Origin: RBG-13-68-16 sp050018455
Lineage (GTDB): Bacteria; Acidobacteriota; Thermoanaerobaculia; Thermoanaerobaculales; Thermoanaerobaculaceae
Assembly (NCBI GenBank): GCA_050018455.1
Contig: JBEKAA010000005.1
Coordinates: 62,001-126,000 of the forward strand
Length of the DNA stretch: 64,000 nt
Reading direction: 5' to 3'
Below the pieces are notes generated by a model. That model was not told the origin of the DNA and did not search any database. It was given only the letters and a program-made list of their open reading frames with translations. Shown here piece by piece: positions 8,840 through 18,160 of this stretch. A program made the position numbers and the translations under genes. Position 1 is the first letter of the stretch, and each line of letters starts with the position of its first letter.

Positions 8840-11161
8840 ATGAGCACAGGGAAGGTCACGCGCGAGGAGTCGCTCGCGTACCACACCGGCAAGCGTCACG
8901 GCAAGGTCTCGGTGGTGCCGACAAAACCGTGCTTGACGCAGCGCGATCTCTCGATGGCGTATACGCCGGGTGTCGCGGAACCCTGCCGGGAGATCGAGCG
9001 CGACCAGGCTCTCGCGTACGAGTACACAAACAAAGGGAACCTCGTGGCGGTGATCTCGAACGGCACCGCGGTGCTCGGTCTCGGCGACATCGGCGCCATC
9101 GCCGGCAAGCCTGTGATGGAAGGCAAAGGCGTCCTCTTCAAGAGGTTCGCCGATATCGACGTGTTCGACATCGAGGTTGACACGCACAACCCGGACGATG
9201 TGATCAAGTTCTGCCAGCTGATCGAGCCGACGCTCGGTGGGATCAACCTCGAGGACATCAAGGCCCCCGAGTGCTTCTACATCGAGGAGACGCTCAAGAA
9301 GACCATGAAGATCCCGGTCTTCCACGACGATCAGCACGGAACCGCGATCATCTCCGGCGCCGCGTTCCTGAACGCCCTCGAGGTTGTCGGCAAGAAGATC
9401 GACGACGTCAAGGTCGTGTTCTGCGGCGCGGGCGCGGCCGGAATCGCGTGCGCCAAGCTGTACCTGAACCTCGGCGTCAAGCGCTCCAACCTGTACTTCG
9501 TGGACACCAAGGGCGTCATCTACAGGGGGCGCAAGGAGGGGATGAACCCCTACAAGGAGCAGTTCGCCCAGGACACCGATGCCCGGACGCTGGCCGAGGT
9601 CCTGCGCGGCGCCGACGCGTTCATCGGCGTTTCCGGCCCCAACCTCGTGACTCCCGAGATGCTACGCACGATGGCCGAGGACCCGATCGTCTTTGCAATG
9701 GCGAACCCCGATCCGGAGATCACCTACGACCTCGCCGTGGGAGCCCGCAAAGACGTGATCATGGCAACGGGACGCTCCGACTACCCGAACCAGGTCAACA
9801 ACGTGCTCGGGTTCCCATTCATCTTCCGGGGCGCCCTCGACGTGCGGGCGAGCCAGATCACCGAGGAGATGAAGATGGCCGCGGTCCGCGCGCTGGCCAG
9901 CCTCGCGAAGGAGGACGTCCCCGACTCCGTGATCCGCGCCTACGGCGGCAAGCCGTTCAAGTTCGGGCGCGAGTACCTGATCCCCAAGCCATTCGACTAC
10001 CGGGTGCTCCTGTGGGAAGCGCCGGCGGTCGCGGAGGCGGCGATCAAGGGCGGGATCGCGGCCTTGCCGTGGAGTTCCAAGGAGGACTACGTCCGCGAGC
10101 TGGAGTCGCGGCTGTCGCGCATCCGCCGCGTCATGCACGTGGTGATGGACAAGGCCAAGGCGGCCCCGAAGCGGATCGTCTTCGCCGAGGGCGAGCACCC
10201 GAAAATCATCCGTGCCGCGAAGATCCTCGTGGACGAGGGGATCTGCACGCCCGTTCTGGTCGGCGCGAAGAAGACGATCGAGCCGCTGCTCGCCGAGTTC
10301 GAGATCCCGAAGGACAAGGTCGAGGTCGTGGACCCGGCGTCGTACTCGAAGTTCGATGCGTACGTCAAGAAGTTCCATGAGATGCGCTGGCGCCGGGGCC
10401 TGGCGCTCGAGGACGCCGCCAAGACGCTCAGGGCCCCGGTGTACTTCGGCAACATGATGGTGCGTGAGCATGATGCGGACGGGCTGATCTCCGGCCTCAC
10501 GATGCACTACCCTGATACCATCCGGCCGACGCTGCAGGTCCACCACACTCTGGGCCCGGTTTCGCGCGCTGCGGGCGTCTACCTCCTGCTTTTCGAGGAC
10601 CGGATGGTGTTCATCGCAGACACCACCGTCAACCTCAACCCGAGCGCCGAGGATCTCGCCGAGATCGCCTTCTGCACGGCGGAGGTGGCGAAAAACTACT
10701 TCGACGTCGAGCCCAAGATCGCGATGCTCTCGTACTCCAACTTCGGCTCCAACAGCGACGCGAACACGAGCAAGGTGCGACGCGCCGTCGAGATCGTTCA
10801 CGAGCGCTGGCCGGACCTGGTGATCGACGGCGAGATGCAAGCCGATACTGCCGTGGAGCCGTCGATCGCGCAGGAGACGTACCCGCTCTCGGCGATCCAG
10901 GGCGACGCCAACGTCCTGATCTGCCCCGACCTCGAGTCCGCCAACATCGCCTACAAGCTGCTGTGGCGGCTCGGCAAGGTCGAGGCGATCGGCCCGATCC
11001 TGTGCGGCGTCAACGCCGCGGTGCACGTGCTCCAGCGCGGCGTCGAGGTTGCGGACATCGTGAACATGGCCGCAATCTGCGTGCTCAAAGCCCAGAGCAT
11101 CGCGGAGGGCCGGTGGGAGGTACCGCCGGAAAAGACCGCCAAGGCCGCCAAGAAGAAGTGA
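8840..11161 (+). CDS. maeB: NADP-dependent malic enzyme with C-terminal phosphotransacetylase-like domain
   Basis: 773 residues, the usual length of MaeB. Residues ~1-165 are the malic N-terminal domain with the AYTPGVAEPC motif. The NAD(P)-binding domain follows with VVFCGAGAAGIACAKL and the ANPDPEI motif. From ~430 a phosphate acetyl/butyryltransferase-type domain runs to the end (RIVFAEGEHPKI, NFGSNSDANTSK). The enzyme decarboxylates malate oxidatively to pyruvate. In this family the PTA-like domain is usually regulatory, sensing acetyl-CoA, and not catalytic. ATG at 8840 follows GGCGAGGAGG. It has its own candidate promoter and a strong terminator, so is likely monocistronic. Confidence 0.92.
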   Translation: MSTGKVTREESLAYHTGKRHGKVSVVPTKPCLTQRDLSMAYTPGVAEPCREIERDQALAYEYTNKGNLVAVISNGTAVLGLGDIGAIAGKPVMEGKGVLFKRFADIDVFDIEVDTHNPDDVIKFCQLIEPTLGGINLEDIKAPECFYIEETLKKTMKIPVFHDDQHGTAIISGAAFLNALEVVGKKIDDVKVVFCGAGAAGIACAKLYLNLGVKRSNLYFVDTKGVIYRGRKEGMNPYKEQFAQDTDARTLAEVLRGADAFIGVSGPNLVTPEMLRTMAEDPIVFAMANPDPEITYDLAVGARKDVIMATGRSDYPNQVNNVLGFPFIFRGALDVRASQITEEMKMAAVRALASLAKEDVPDSVIRAYGGKPFKFGREYLIPKPFDYRVLLWEAPAVAEAAIKGGIAALPWSSKEDYVRELESRLSRIRRVMHVVMDKAKAAPKRIVFAEGEHPKIIRAAKILVDEGICTPVLVGAKKTIEPLLAEFEIPKDKVEVVDPASYSKFDAYVKKFHEMRWRRGLALEDAAKTLRAPVYFGNMMVREHDADGLISGLTMHYPDTIRPTLQVHHTLGPVSRAAGVYLLLFEDRMVFIADTTVNLNPSAEDLAEIAFCTAEVAKNYFDVEPKIAMLSYSNFGSNSDANTSKVRRAVEIVHERWPDLVIDGEMQADTAVEPSIAQETYPLSAIQGDANVLICPDLESANIAYKLLWRLGKVEAIGPILCGVNAAVHVLQRGVEVADIVNMAAICVLKAQSIAEGRWEVPPEKTAKAAKKK

Positions 11162-11184
11162 CGGCTGGACCCTGTCGCAAATCG

Positions 11185-11208
11185 GACCCCGCGCGCGTGC
11201 GCGGGGTC
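11185..11208 (+). terminator. Stem-loop terminator after maeB
   Basis: Perfect 10-bp stem GACCCCGCGC / GCGCGGGGTC with a 4-nt loop, starting 23 bp after the maeB stop. The T tract after it is short (CTTCG), as is common in high-GC genomes. Confidence 0.75.
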
Positions 11209-11234
11209 CTTCGCGTCGAAGGGCCAAATCGGGT

Positions 11235-11263
11235 TTGACAGCCACTTGGAGCCCGCGTAGCAT
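11235..11263 (+). promoter_or_regulatory. Sigma70-type promoter of the CsgG-like gene
   Basis: TTGACA at 11235-11240, a 17-bp spacer and TAGCAT at 11258-11263, 37 bp before the ATG at 11300. Confidence 0.65.
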
Positions 11264-11299
11264 TGATCTTGTTAGCGAACTTCAAAAGGGGGAATCGCC

Positions 11300-12214
11300 A
11301 TGAAGCGAAGCGTCAAAACATTGGGCTTGTTTGCGTTGGCGTTGTCGTTGCCGGGGATGGCCGTCGCACAGACCGGCGGCCTTCGCTACTCGATCACCGT
11401 CAGCAAGTTCGAGAACAAGGCGGGGTGGTCAGGCCAGTTTGAGATCGGGGATGCGTGGGGCACCATCATGACCGACCTGCTCAACCAAACGGGGAAGTTC
11501 ATCGTCCTGGGCGAGAAGGACATGCGGCAGGAAGCCATGGCCGAGCAGGACTTTGCGGCCTCAGGGCGCGCCGCCGGCGGCGCCAAGGCCCCGGCAACCG
11601 GCCAGATGACCCCGGCGCAGCTCCTGGTCAAGGGTGCGATCACGCACGTCCAGGACAGCACGGCCGGAGGCCACGGCGGCGTTAGCGTGGGCGGCTTCAG
11701 GATCGGCGGCGCGGGCGGCAAGGGCGAGGTCAATGCCACGGTCTACATCGTGGACTCGACGACCGGCCAGGTGTTAGCCTCCAAGAGCGTCACGGGCGTG
11801 TCGACCCGCAAGGGCCTCGACCTCGGGTACAGCGGCGCAGGGTTCGGCGCCGACGCCGGCGGGTACCAGAAGGACAACGTCGGCAAGGCCGTTACCGCTG
11901 CCTGCAAGGACGCCGTGGACTTCATGATCGCGCAACTGCCCAAGATCCCCTGGACGGCGACCGTCGCCCAGGTGGCCGGCGGCAAGGTGTACGTGAACCG
12001 CGGGACCCGCGAAGGCGTGTCCGAGGGGCAGGAGTTCGTGGTCGGCGAGGCCAACATCGTCCGTGACCCCGACACCGGCGAGGTCCTCGACCAGAGCGTC
12101 AACGAGGTCGCGCGACTCCAGGTGAGCCAGGTCAAGGAGAAGCTCTCGATCTGCACCGTCAAGAGCGGCAACGCCGGCTCGGTCAGGAAAGGGATGATGG
12201 TGAAGCTGCCCTGA
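11300..12214 (+). CDS. Exported CsgG/HfaB-family-like protein
   Basis: 304 residues with a clear signal peptide (MKRSVKTLGLFALALSLPG, cleavage after AVA). The mature part has the CsgG-type layout: an N-terminal strand SITVSKFENKAGW, a helix with DLLNQTGKFIVLGEKD, then VKGAITHVQ and a VNATVYIVDSTTGQVLASKS strand pair. No lipobox cysteine is present at the cleavage site, unlike classical CsgG, so it may be a periplasmic relative and not a lipoprotein pore. The last ~90 residues add a beta-rich part (GGKVYVNRGTREGVSEGQEF) seen in acidobacterial/myxobacterial relatives. The kinase and small secreted protein downstream on the same strand suggest a functional group. Confidence 0.65.
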   Translation: MKRSVKTLGLFALALSLPGMAVAQTGGLRYSITVSKFENKAGWSGQFEIGDAWGTIMTDLLNQTGKFIVLGEKDMRQEAMAEQDFAASGRAAGGAKAPATGQMTPAQLLVKGAITHVQDSTAGGHGGVSVGGFRIGGAGGKGEVNATVYIVDSTTGQVLASKSVTGVSTRKGLDLGYSGAGFGADAGGYQKDNVGKAVTAACKDAVDFMIAQLPKIPWTATVAQVAGGKVYVNRGTREGVSEGQEFVVGEANIVRDPDTGEVLDQSVNEVARLQVSQVKEKLSICTVKSGNAGSVRKGMMVKLP

Positions 12215-12371
12215 CGTCCCGGATGGCGGGACGCTGGCGGACGTCGTTCCTGGTCGAATGCAGTTCCAGTCGGGACCCGGCTCGGGACGCTAATCTGATG
12301 TGATTGAGGCCTGGCATGGCCCCGGGACGTCCGAGCCGCCCCGGGCGACGAGCCAGGAGGAGGGAAGCGCA

Positions 12372-14408
12372 ATGTCCGCCTCCAAGATCGGGCACTACAC
12401 GATCGTTTCCGAGCTGGGACGCGGCGGTATGGGCGTCGTCTACAAGGCCCACGAGGAGTCCCTCAACCGCTTCGTCGCGATCAAGGTGCTGGGCGATCAC
12501 CTTTCGGAGGATCCGACCTTCGTCGCTCGCTTCGTGCGCGAGGCGCAAGCGGCGGCCGCGCTCTCCCACCCCAACATCATTCAGATCTTCTTCATCGGCG
12601 AGGACAACGGGCGGCACTACTTCGTCATGGAGTACGTTTCCGGCAAGTCTCTGCTCGCCATGGTTCGGGCGGAGGGCAGGATCGGCAACCCGCGGGCGGC
12701 GCAATACATGCTCCAGGCCGCGAACGGTCTCGCGGCCGCTCACGACAAGGGTTTCGTCCACCGCGACATCAAGCCGGCCAACCTCATGGTGAACGAACAG
12801 GGGTTGCTCAAGATCGCTGACTTCGGCCTCGCCCTCCCACAGGACGCGACGACGAAGCTCACGGCGACCGGGATGCTGATGGGGACCCCCGGGTACCTGT
12901 CTCCGGAGCAGTGCCGGGGCGAAGGCGTCGACCGCCGGACGGACATCTACTCGCTCGGCGTGACCTACTACGAGCTTCTCTCGGGGAGAATGCCGTTCCA
13001 GGCCGACAGCCCGCTGGCTCTTCTGCACAAGATCCTCCAGGAGGAGCCGCCCGATCTCGCCTCCCTCAGCGACAGCGTGGATCCGGAGACGCAGCGGATC
13101 GTCAACCGGATGATCGCCAAGGACCGCGAGAAGCGCTACCAGGACTGCCACGAGCTCGCGGGTGATCTGGAGAAGCTCCTCGAAGCCGGCGGTGTCCGCA
13201 GCGCCGCCGCCGGCGTCGCCGGTATGCGCTCTGCGGCAACGGTTGACGAATCCGAGCAACCGACGCGCCTCCTTTCGGATGCGGGCAAGGCGGAGGCCGC
13301 CCCGGCCGCGGCCGACGTCCAACCTGCGCCATCGGCGCCGGTCCCGGTCACGTCTGCGACGGCCCCGATGGTCGCGCCGCCGCCCGCGCCCGCGACGGCC
13401 CCGGCCCAGGTCGCCGCGGCATCGGCCCTGGTGCCTGTTCCTCAGGCGGCACCGGTCGCGGTGGCGGCGTCCGAGGTCCGGAAGTCCCGAGCGCCGATCG
13501 TGGCTCTTGCGGTGGTCGCGCTCTTGCTGGTTGCAATGGGAGTGTCCGCGTTCATGGCGTTACGATCGCCGCTGATCAGGCGTTACTTCCCCTGGCTGGG
13601 CGGCGCTCGGACCGCTCAGCAGTCCGAGGCTGCATCGACAACGACGACGTCCGAGGCTCCGGCCGTTGAGAACCTTGCGCAGCAGCCCCAGGGTAACCCC
13701 GCCGAGGGGGAGCCCGCGACGGCCGAGGCAGTCGGCGGCGCTGCTTCGGGCGCAGCCGCGGGCGGTCAGGGGGCGACCTCCGGTCCCGAGACCGTCGCAG
13801 GGGGCGCAGCGGCCGGCGGGGAGACGGGCCGACCGCAGACGGGGACCGGACGGCAAGGGACCTCGCGGGTCGCGGGCGCGGGGTCGGGGGCGGCGACCTC
13901 GGTGGGCGCGAGCAGCACCATGCAGGAAAGTCCCCAGGCCTTGCGGGGCAGCGGCAACAGCCAGGCGGCGGCGCTGAGCGGCGCGGCGGTCGCCGTGGTG
14001 GGCGATGAGCCGCTCGCCGGAAAGGTGGCGAGCCTGCTTCAATCCGAGCTTTCGGCGGCCGGGGTGCAAGCTCTCGATGCCGCCACGCTGCCGGGCACCG
14101 AGGATCTCCTGAGAGGCCGGGGCGAGCCCTCGGCGACCGAGCTGATCCGTTCGCTGCGTGGAAGCGGGGCCGCGGTGCTGGTTCTCGCGAGGGTGCAGCG
14201 CGTCGGCGAACGCATGCTCTCATACATGGGTCGCCAGGACGTCGCGTATTCCTCGCGTGTGACGTTGACCAGCTACGACCTCGCGACGGGTCGTCAGAAG
14301 GGGCAATCCCAGAGCGCGATGGTCGAATACACGCAGCTGTCGCTCGAGCAGGCGAGCGAGAAGGCGCTTGCACCACTGGCTCGCCAGCTCGCCGAAGAGG
14401 TCCGCTGA
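12372..14408 (+). CDS. Transmembrane Ser/Thr protein kinase (Hanks type) with periplasmic tail
   Basis: 678 residues. The kinase domain is complete: glycine loop GRGGMGVVYK at 16-25, Lys38 (AIK), catalytic HRDIKPAN with Asp132, and DFG with Asp150. After ~275 comes an Ala/Pro-rich linker, a single membrane helix around residue 375-395 (VALAVVALLLVAMGVSAF), a long low-complexity Ala/Gly/Thr region, and a C-terminal folded domain from ~535 (VAVVGDEPLAGKVASLLQSE...). That domain faces the periplasm if the kinase is cytoplasmic, and could be the sensor. The ATG follows a very strong ribosome site AGGAGGAGGG. It lies between two exported-protein genes. Confidence 0.9.
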   Translation: MSASKIGHYTIVSELGRGGMGVVYKAHEESLNRFVAIKVLGDHLSEDPTFVARFVREAQAAAALSHPNIIQIFFIGEDNGRHYFVMEYVSGKSLLAMVRAEGRIGNPRAAQYMLQAANGLAAAHDKGFVHRDIKPANLMVNEQGLLKIADFGLALPQDATTKLTATGMLMGTPGYLSPEQCRGEGVDRRTDIYSLGVTYYELLSGRMPFQADSPLALLHKILQEEPPDLASLSDSVDPETQRIVNRMIAKDREKRYQDCHELAGDLEKLLEAGGVRSAAAGVAGMRSAATVDESEQPTRLLSDAGKAEAAPAAADVQPAPSAPVPVTSATAPMVAPPPAPATAPAQVAAASALVPVPQAAPVAVAASEVRKSRAPIVALAVVALLLVAMGVSAFMALRSPLIRRYFPWLGGARTAQQSEAASTTTTSEAPAVENLAQQPQGNPAEGEPATAEAVGGAASGAAAGGQGATSGPETVAGGAAAGGETGRPQTGTGRQGTSRVAGAGSGAATSVGASSTMQESPQALRGSGNSQAAALSGAAVAVVGDEPLAGKVASLLQSELSAAGVQALDAATLPGTEDLLRGRGEPSATELIRSLRGSGAAVLVLARVQRVGERMLSYMGRQDVAYSSRVTLTSYDLATGRQKGQSQSAMVEYTQLSLEQASEKALAPLARQLAEEVR

Positions 14409-14496
14409 CGGCCCCTGGCAGGGCGCCGAGCTCTGGAGTAGACTTCGGTCAAGTTCTGCGGGGCGGACCGAGATTCGCCCATTCGGGAGGCGCGGC

Positions 14497-14940
14497 ATGC
14501 GGCGGATGATCTTCGCGCTCGTGGTGTCGTTGGTCGCAGGGGCGGTGTTCGCGCAGGAGAGTCCGACCTACACCCCCGGGGAGAATCCCTTTCAGGGGGA
14601 GTTCGCTTTTGTACCCGGGCAAGCCATCGGGCTGCACGTGGACATCCAGGGCGTGCGCCTGGACAGCGTGACGCTGTCGGCCCTCGGTGACGTGCGCCCC
14701 GGCGACAAGGTGAAGTGCGAGGCCGTCGTGGCCGGCAGCAACAAGACCGACAAGAAGGCAACCCTGACGGCGGTGCTGCTTCTCGAAAACGCGGACGGCA
14801 AGACGTTGGAGAAGATCGCGCTCGATCAGTTCAGGGCCAAGGCCGGCAAGGAGTTTCAAGAACGCCAGAAGTTGACCATCGGTGGCGATGCTCTGGCAGG
14901 CGCCCGCAAAGTGTACGTTTTTGTCCAGGTCGCATTCTGA
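14497..14940 (+). CDS. Small exported protein of unknown function
   Basis: 147 residues with a signal peptide (MRRMIFALVVSLVAGAVFA, cleavage before QES). The mature protein of ~128 residues looks all-beta with alternating charged and hydrophobic residues (DKVKCEAVVAGSNK, LTAVLLLENADGK). I do not recognise a family. GGGAGG 7 bases before the ATG at 14497 decides this start; ATG at 14506 is an alternative. It follows the kinase by 88 bp on the same strand and may belong with the CsgG-like/kinase group. Confidence 0.65.
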   Translation: MRRMIFALVVSLVAGAVFAQESPTYTPGENPFQGEFAFVPGQAIGLHVDIQGVRLDSVTLSALGDVRPGDKVKCEAVVAGSNKTDKKATLTAVLLLENADGKTLEKIALDQFRAKAGKEFQERQKLTIGGDALAGARKVYVFVQVAF

Positions 14941-14989
14941 GGCGGCGCCACGCCAGGTCCGGGCCGGAGTGTTGTGCGGTAACCGGAAG

Positions 14990-15008
14990 GACGCCCCACC
15001 CGGGCGTC
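14990..15008. terminator. Hairpin between convergent genes
   Basis: GACGCCC / GGGCGTC stem of 7 bp with a 5-nt loop, between the plus-strand small secreted gene and the minus-strand phhB-like gene. No good T tract on either side, so a weak or factor-assisted terminator. Confidence 0.4.
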
Positions 15009-15014
15009 TGAAGC

Positions 15015-15302
15015 CTAACGTCGCGGGGGGTGCAGCGCCGACTGAATCGCAGCCGCGAGGTCGAGGTCGCGGTCGGTAAGCGTCCTGGCCTTGTGGGTTG
15101 TGAGGCGGACCTCGAGCGAACCCCAAGCGACGCGCAGCTCCGGGTGGTGGTCTGCGCGCTCGGCGAGCGTGCCGACTCGCACTGCCGCGGCGAGGGCGGA
15201 CGAGAAGTCGGGGAGCCGCCAGCGCCCTACGAGCTCCTCACCCTCCAATGCCCATCCCGGAAGCTCGACGCCCGCCCTCCGAGCGAGGTCCGGATCTACC
15301 AT
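15015..15302 (-). CDS. phhB: Pterin-4a-carbinolamine dehydratase (PCD/DCoH)
   Basis: 95 residues, typical for the family. It contains the diagnostic ERADHHPELRVAWGSLEVRL segment with the catalytic His-His pair and ends with LTDRDLDLAAAIQ. The enzyme dehydrates 4a-hydroxytetrahydropterins made by aromatic amino acid hydroxylases; many bacterial homologues instead support molybdopterin or folate-related pathways. Its ATG lies inside the last codons of folE (7-nt overlap), so the two are co-translated. No aromatic hydroxylase is visible in the window. Confidence 0.85.
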   Translation of the reverse strand: MVDPDLARRAGVELPGWALEGEELVGRWRLPDFSSALAAAVRVGTLAERADHHPELRVAWGSLEVRLTTHKARTLTDRDLDLAAAIQSALHPPRR

Positions 15303-15949
15303 TCCTTCGTCCTTCCCAGGAAGCCGAGAAACTCGGAACGGACCTTGCGGTCCTCGAAGCACCCTCGGATTGCGGAGGTTATCGTGAGGGCTCCGGGCTT
15401 CTTCACGCCCCGCATCTCGACGCAGAGGTGACGGGCCTCGATGACGACCATCGCACCGAGAGGGTGCAGGCTGTTCCAGAGGTAGTCCGCCACCTGCTCC
15501 GTGAGGCGCTCCTGGATTTGTGGACGCTTGGCGTAAAACTCCAGTATCCGTGGGAGCTTCGAGAGGCCGACGATACGGCGGTTGGGAATGTAGGCGATGT
15601 GGGCGTGGCCGTAAAACGGCACCAGGTGGTGGGCGCACATGGAGTAGAAGGGTACGTCGCGCTCCATCACCATCGCCTGGTAATTCTCCTCGTTCGGGAA
15701 CGTCGTGACCTTGGGCTCGGCACCCTCCATGAGGCCGTGAAACATCTCCAGGTACATCTTCGCCACCCGTTCGGGCGTCCCTGAAAGGTTCGGGTCGCCT
15801 CGATCGAGATGTAGCAGGTCGAGGATCGCACCGATGTGCTCCGCGAGCTTTCCTACTCTGTCGCCCTCCTCACCGTTGGGGATGAGGTTGGAATCGCGAT
15901 CCGCGATGGAGGTCTCGTGCTGGGGACCCAGCACCAGGCTCTTCGTCAT
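15296..15949 (-). CDS. folE: GTP cyclohydrolase I
   Basis: 217 residues. It carries the zinc/catalytic segment SMCAHHLVPFYGHAHIAYIP (Cys and two His) and the second zinc Cys in HLCVEMRGVKKPG, plus the TPERVAKMYLEM helix. It converts GTP to 7,8-dihydroneopterin triphosphate, the first step of folate and pterin synthesis, and also the precursor used by the QueD enzyme encoded at 52829. The start is ATG at 15949 with GGGGAGGG upstream. It forms a two-gene unit with the carbinolamine dehydratase and diverges from rmlA. Confidence 0.95.
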   Translation of the reverse strand: MTKSLVLGPQHETSIADRDSNLIPNGEEGDRVGKLAEHIGAILDLLHLDRGDPNLSGTPERVAKMYLEMFHGLMEGAEPKVTTFPNEENYQAMVMERDVPFYSMCAHHLVPFYGHAHIAYIPNRRIVGLSKLPRILEFYAKRPQIQERLTEQVADYLWNSLHPLGAMVVIEARHLCVEMRGVKKPGALTITSAIRGCFEDRKVRSEFLGFLGRTKEW

Positions 15950-16145
15950 TTTCCCTCCCCGGCCAAAACCAGAAGGCCAGCGGACCCCAGTCTATTCCAG
16001 AAAGCAACACGATGACGCGAAACGCTCGGCCGGGCGCGTGTAGAATGTCGCCCTGAAACTGAGGTCCGGGCCCGGGCTTGAACCGACCGTCGTCCCGACG
16101 GAGACGGGAGCTCGCGGGCGACCGGACCCGGAGGGCGGCAGGGCG

Positions 16146-17015
16146 ATGAAGGGGATCATCTTGGCCGGTGGGGCCGGCACGCGGCTGCACCCGATTACGC
16201 TGGCGGTGTCGAAGCAACTCGTGCCCGTGTACGACAAGCCGATGGTCTACTACCCGCTCTCGACGCTCATGCTGGCGGGAATCCGCGAAGTACTCGTCAT
16301 AACGACCCCGCACGAAGCGTCGCTGTTTCGGGGGTTGCTCGGGGACGGCGGGCAGTGGGGGCTACGTCTCTCGTTCGCGGAACAGCCGACGCCAGGCGGT
16401 CTCGCGGAAGCGTTCGTCATAGGGGAAAAATTCATCGCCGGTGACCGGGTGAGCCTGATCCTCGGGGACAACATCTTCTACGCTCAGGGGCTCGCCAGGA
16501 GGCTCCAAGCTGTGGCCGCCAGGGAGCGAGGCGCCACGGTCTTCGGCTACCGGGTCAGGGACCCGGAGCGATACGGCGTCGTGGAGCTGGATGACGCCGG
16601 CAGTCCGATCTCGCTCGAGGAGAAGCCGGCGCAACCGCGCTCCCACTACGCGGTGACCGGCCTGTACTTCTACGACAACCGGGTGGTGGAGATCGCGAGG
16701 TCGCTTCCTCGCTCGGCTCGGGGAGAGCTCGAGATCACGGACGTGAACCGCCGGTACCTGGAGTGGGGCGAGCTCACGGTCGAGGTCCTGGGACGGGGGA
16801 CCGCATGGCTGGACACCGGGACGCACGAGTCGCTGCTCCAGGCGGCGAACTTCGTTCAGGTCGTCGAGCAACGGCAGGGATTGAAGGTCGCCTGCCCCGA
16901 GGAGGTTGCCTGGCGTATGGGGTTCATCGACGACGCGGACCTGCGCCGGATCGCGCAGCCGCTGGCGAAGTCCGGCTACGGGGAGTACCTCCTCGAGCTG
17001 CTCGCCCAGCGGTGA
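16146..17015 (+). CDS. rmlA: Glucose-1-phosphate thymidylyltransferase
   Basis: 289 residues, standard length. The N-terminal LAGGAGTRLHPIT nucleotide-binding loop, KPMVYYPLSTLMLAGI and LILGDNIFY are all RmlA hallmarks. It makes dTDP-glucose from glucose-1-phosphate and dTTP, the first step to dTDP-L-rhamnose. ATG at 16146 is preceded by GGGCGGCAGGG. The gene heads a run with rmlB 70 bp downstream and rmlD after that. Confidence 0.95.
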   Translation: MKGIILAGGAGTRLHPITLAVSKQLVPVYDKPMVYYPLSTLMLAGIREVLVITTPHEASLFRGLLGDGGQWGLRLSFAEQPTPGGLAEAFVIGEKFIAGDRVSLILGDNIFYAQGLARRLQAVAARERGATVFGYRVRDPERYGVVELDDAGSPISLEEKPAQPRSHYAVTGLYFYDNRVVEIARSLPRSARGELEITDVNRRYLEWGELTVEVLGRGTAWLDTGTHESLLQAANFVQVVEQRQGLKVACPEEVAWRMGFIDDADLRRIAQPLAKSGYGEYLLELLAQR

Positions 17016-17085
17016 GGGCCAGAGTGACCCTCCCGGCGCCCGCCCCGGTGATCGCTCGTTCGGCCCCGAGAACAGGGAAGAGCAG

Positions 17086-18102
17086 ATGACGGCACGGATC
17101 CTGATTACAGGCGGCTGCGGTTTCATAGGCTCCAACTTCGTCCGCATGGTGCTGACCGAACGCCCTGACTGGGAAGTGGTCAACCTCGACAAGCTCACCT
17201 ACGCCGGGCGCCTGGAGAACCTCTCCGATGTTTCGGGCGATCCGCGCTACCGCTTCGTGAAGGGCGATATCTGCGACCCCGAAACGGTGCGGGATGCGAT
17301 GGCCGGTTGCACGTCCTGCGCGAACTTCGCGGCCGAAACCCACGTGGACAGGTCGCTCCTGGGCGCCGCGAACTTCATCGACACCGACATGAAAGGCGTG
17401 CTCGTGCTCCTCGAGGAGGCGCGCCGCGTCGGTCTCCAACGGTTCGTCCAGATCTCGACCGACGAGGTGTATGGGTCGATTGCCCGGGGCTCTTTCACCG
17501 AGGAGAGCGTCCTCAACCCCCGCAACCCGTACGCCGCCTCGAAAGCCGGCGGCGACCGCCTGGCATTCGCCTACTGGGCCACATACAAGGTGCCCGTGTC
17601 GATCACGCGCGCGTCCAACAACTACGGTCCGTTCCAGTATCCCGAGAAGCTCATCCCGCTCTTCGTCACCAACGCCCTCCGGGACGAGAGTCTGCCGCTT
17701 TACGGCGACGGAAAGAACGTCCGCGACTGGCTGCACGTGGAAGACCACTGCCGGGCGGTCCTTTTCGTCCTCGAACACGGCGCCGACGGCGAGGTCTACA
17801 ACATCGCCGGCGCCAACGAATGGGAGAACATCGAGATCACCCGCGAGGTGCTGCGCCTGCTGGGCAAGCCCGCGAGCCTGATCCGCCCGGTCGAGGACAG
17901 GGTTGGGCACGATCGGCGCTACTCGCTGGACGCCGGCAAGCTGCGGCGGCTCGGGTGGGCGCCGCGAGTCCCGTTCAAACGCGGGATCGAGGAGACCGTG
18001 CGGTGGTACGTCGAGCACGAGGCGTGGTGGCGTCCGATCAAGGACCACGACGCCGAGTTCCGGCGCTACTACCGGGAGCAGTACGGGGCGCGGCTCGGAT
18101 GA
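17086..18102 (+). CDS. rmlB: dTDP-glucose 4,6-dehydratase
   Basis: 338 residues of an extended SDR: TGGCGFIGSNFVR for NAD binding, NFAAETHVDRS, QISTDEVYGS, and the catalytic YAASK followed by RASNNYGPFQYPEKLIP. All are signatures of RmlB. It converts dTDP-glucose to dTDP-4-keto-6-deoxyglucose. The start at 17086 follows GGGAAGAGCAG. Second gene of the rhamnose run. Confidence 0.95.
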   Translation: MTARILITGGCGFIGSNFVRMVLTERPDWEVVNLDKLTYAGRLENLSDVSGDPRYRFVKGDICDPETVRDAMAGCTSCANFAAETHVDRSLLGAANFIDTDMKGVLVLLEEARRVGLQRFVQISTDEVYGSIARGSFTEESVLNPRNPYAASKAGGDRLAFAYWATYKVPVSITRASNNYGPFQYPEKLIPLFVTNALRDESLPLYGDGKNVRDWLHVEDHCRAVLFVLEHGADGEVYNIAGANEWENIEITREVLRLLGKPASLIRPVEDRVGHDRRYSLDAGKLRRLGWAPRVPFKRGIEETVRWYVEHEAWWRPIKDHDAEFRRYYREQYGARLG

Positions 18103-18106
18103 GACA

Positions 18107-18134
18107 GGGGTCCGGGGTCCGGGGTCCGGGGTCC
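18107..18134. repeat. Four tandem copies of GGGGTCC between rmlB and rmlD
   Basis: The heptamer GGGGTCC is repeated four times right after the rmlB stop. The same word type occurs in other gaps (30748-30880, 34632-34663, ~52770). Confidence 0.75.
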
Positions 18135-18160
18135 GGAAGCGACGCTTCGGAGAGAGCATC

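Noticed and set aside
9662..11263. Minus-strand open frame of 533 codons opposite maeB
   Set aside because: Antisense of a clear malic enzyme; composition (Leu/Arg/Val/His/Asp) is typical of a frame shadow.
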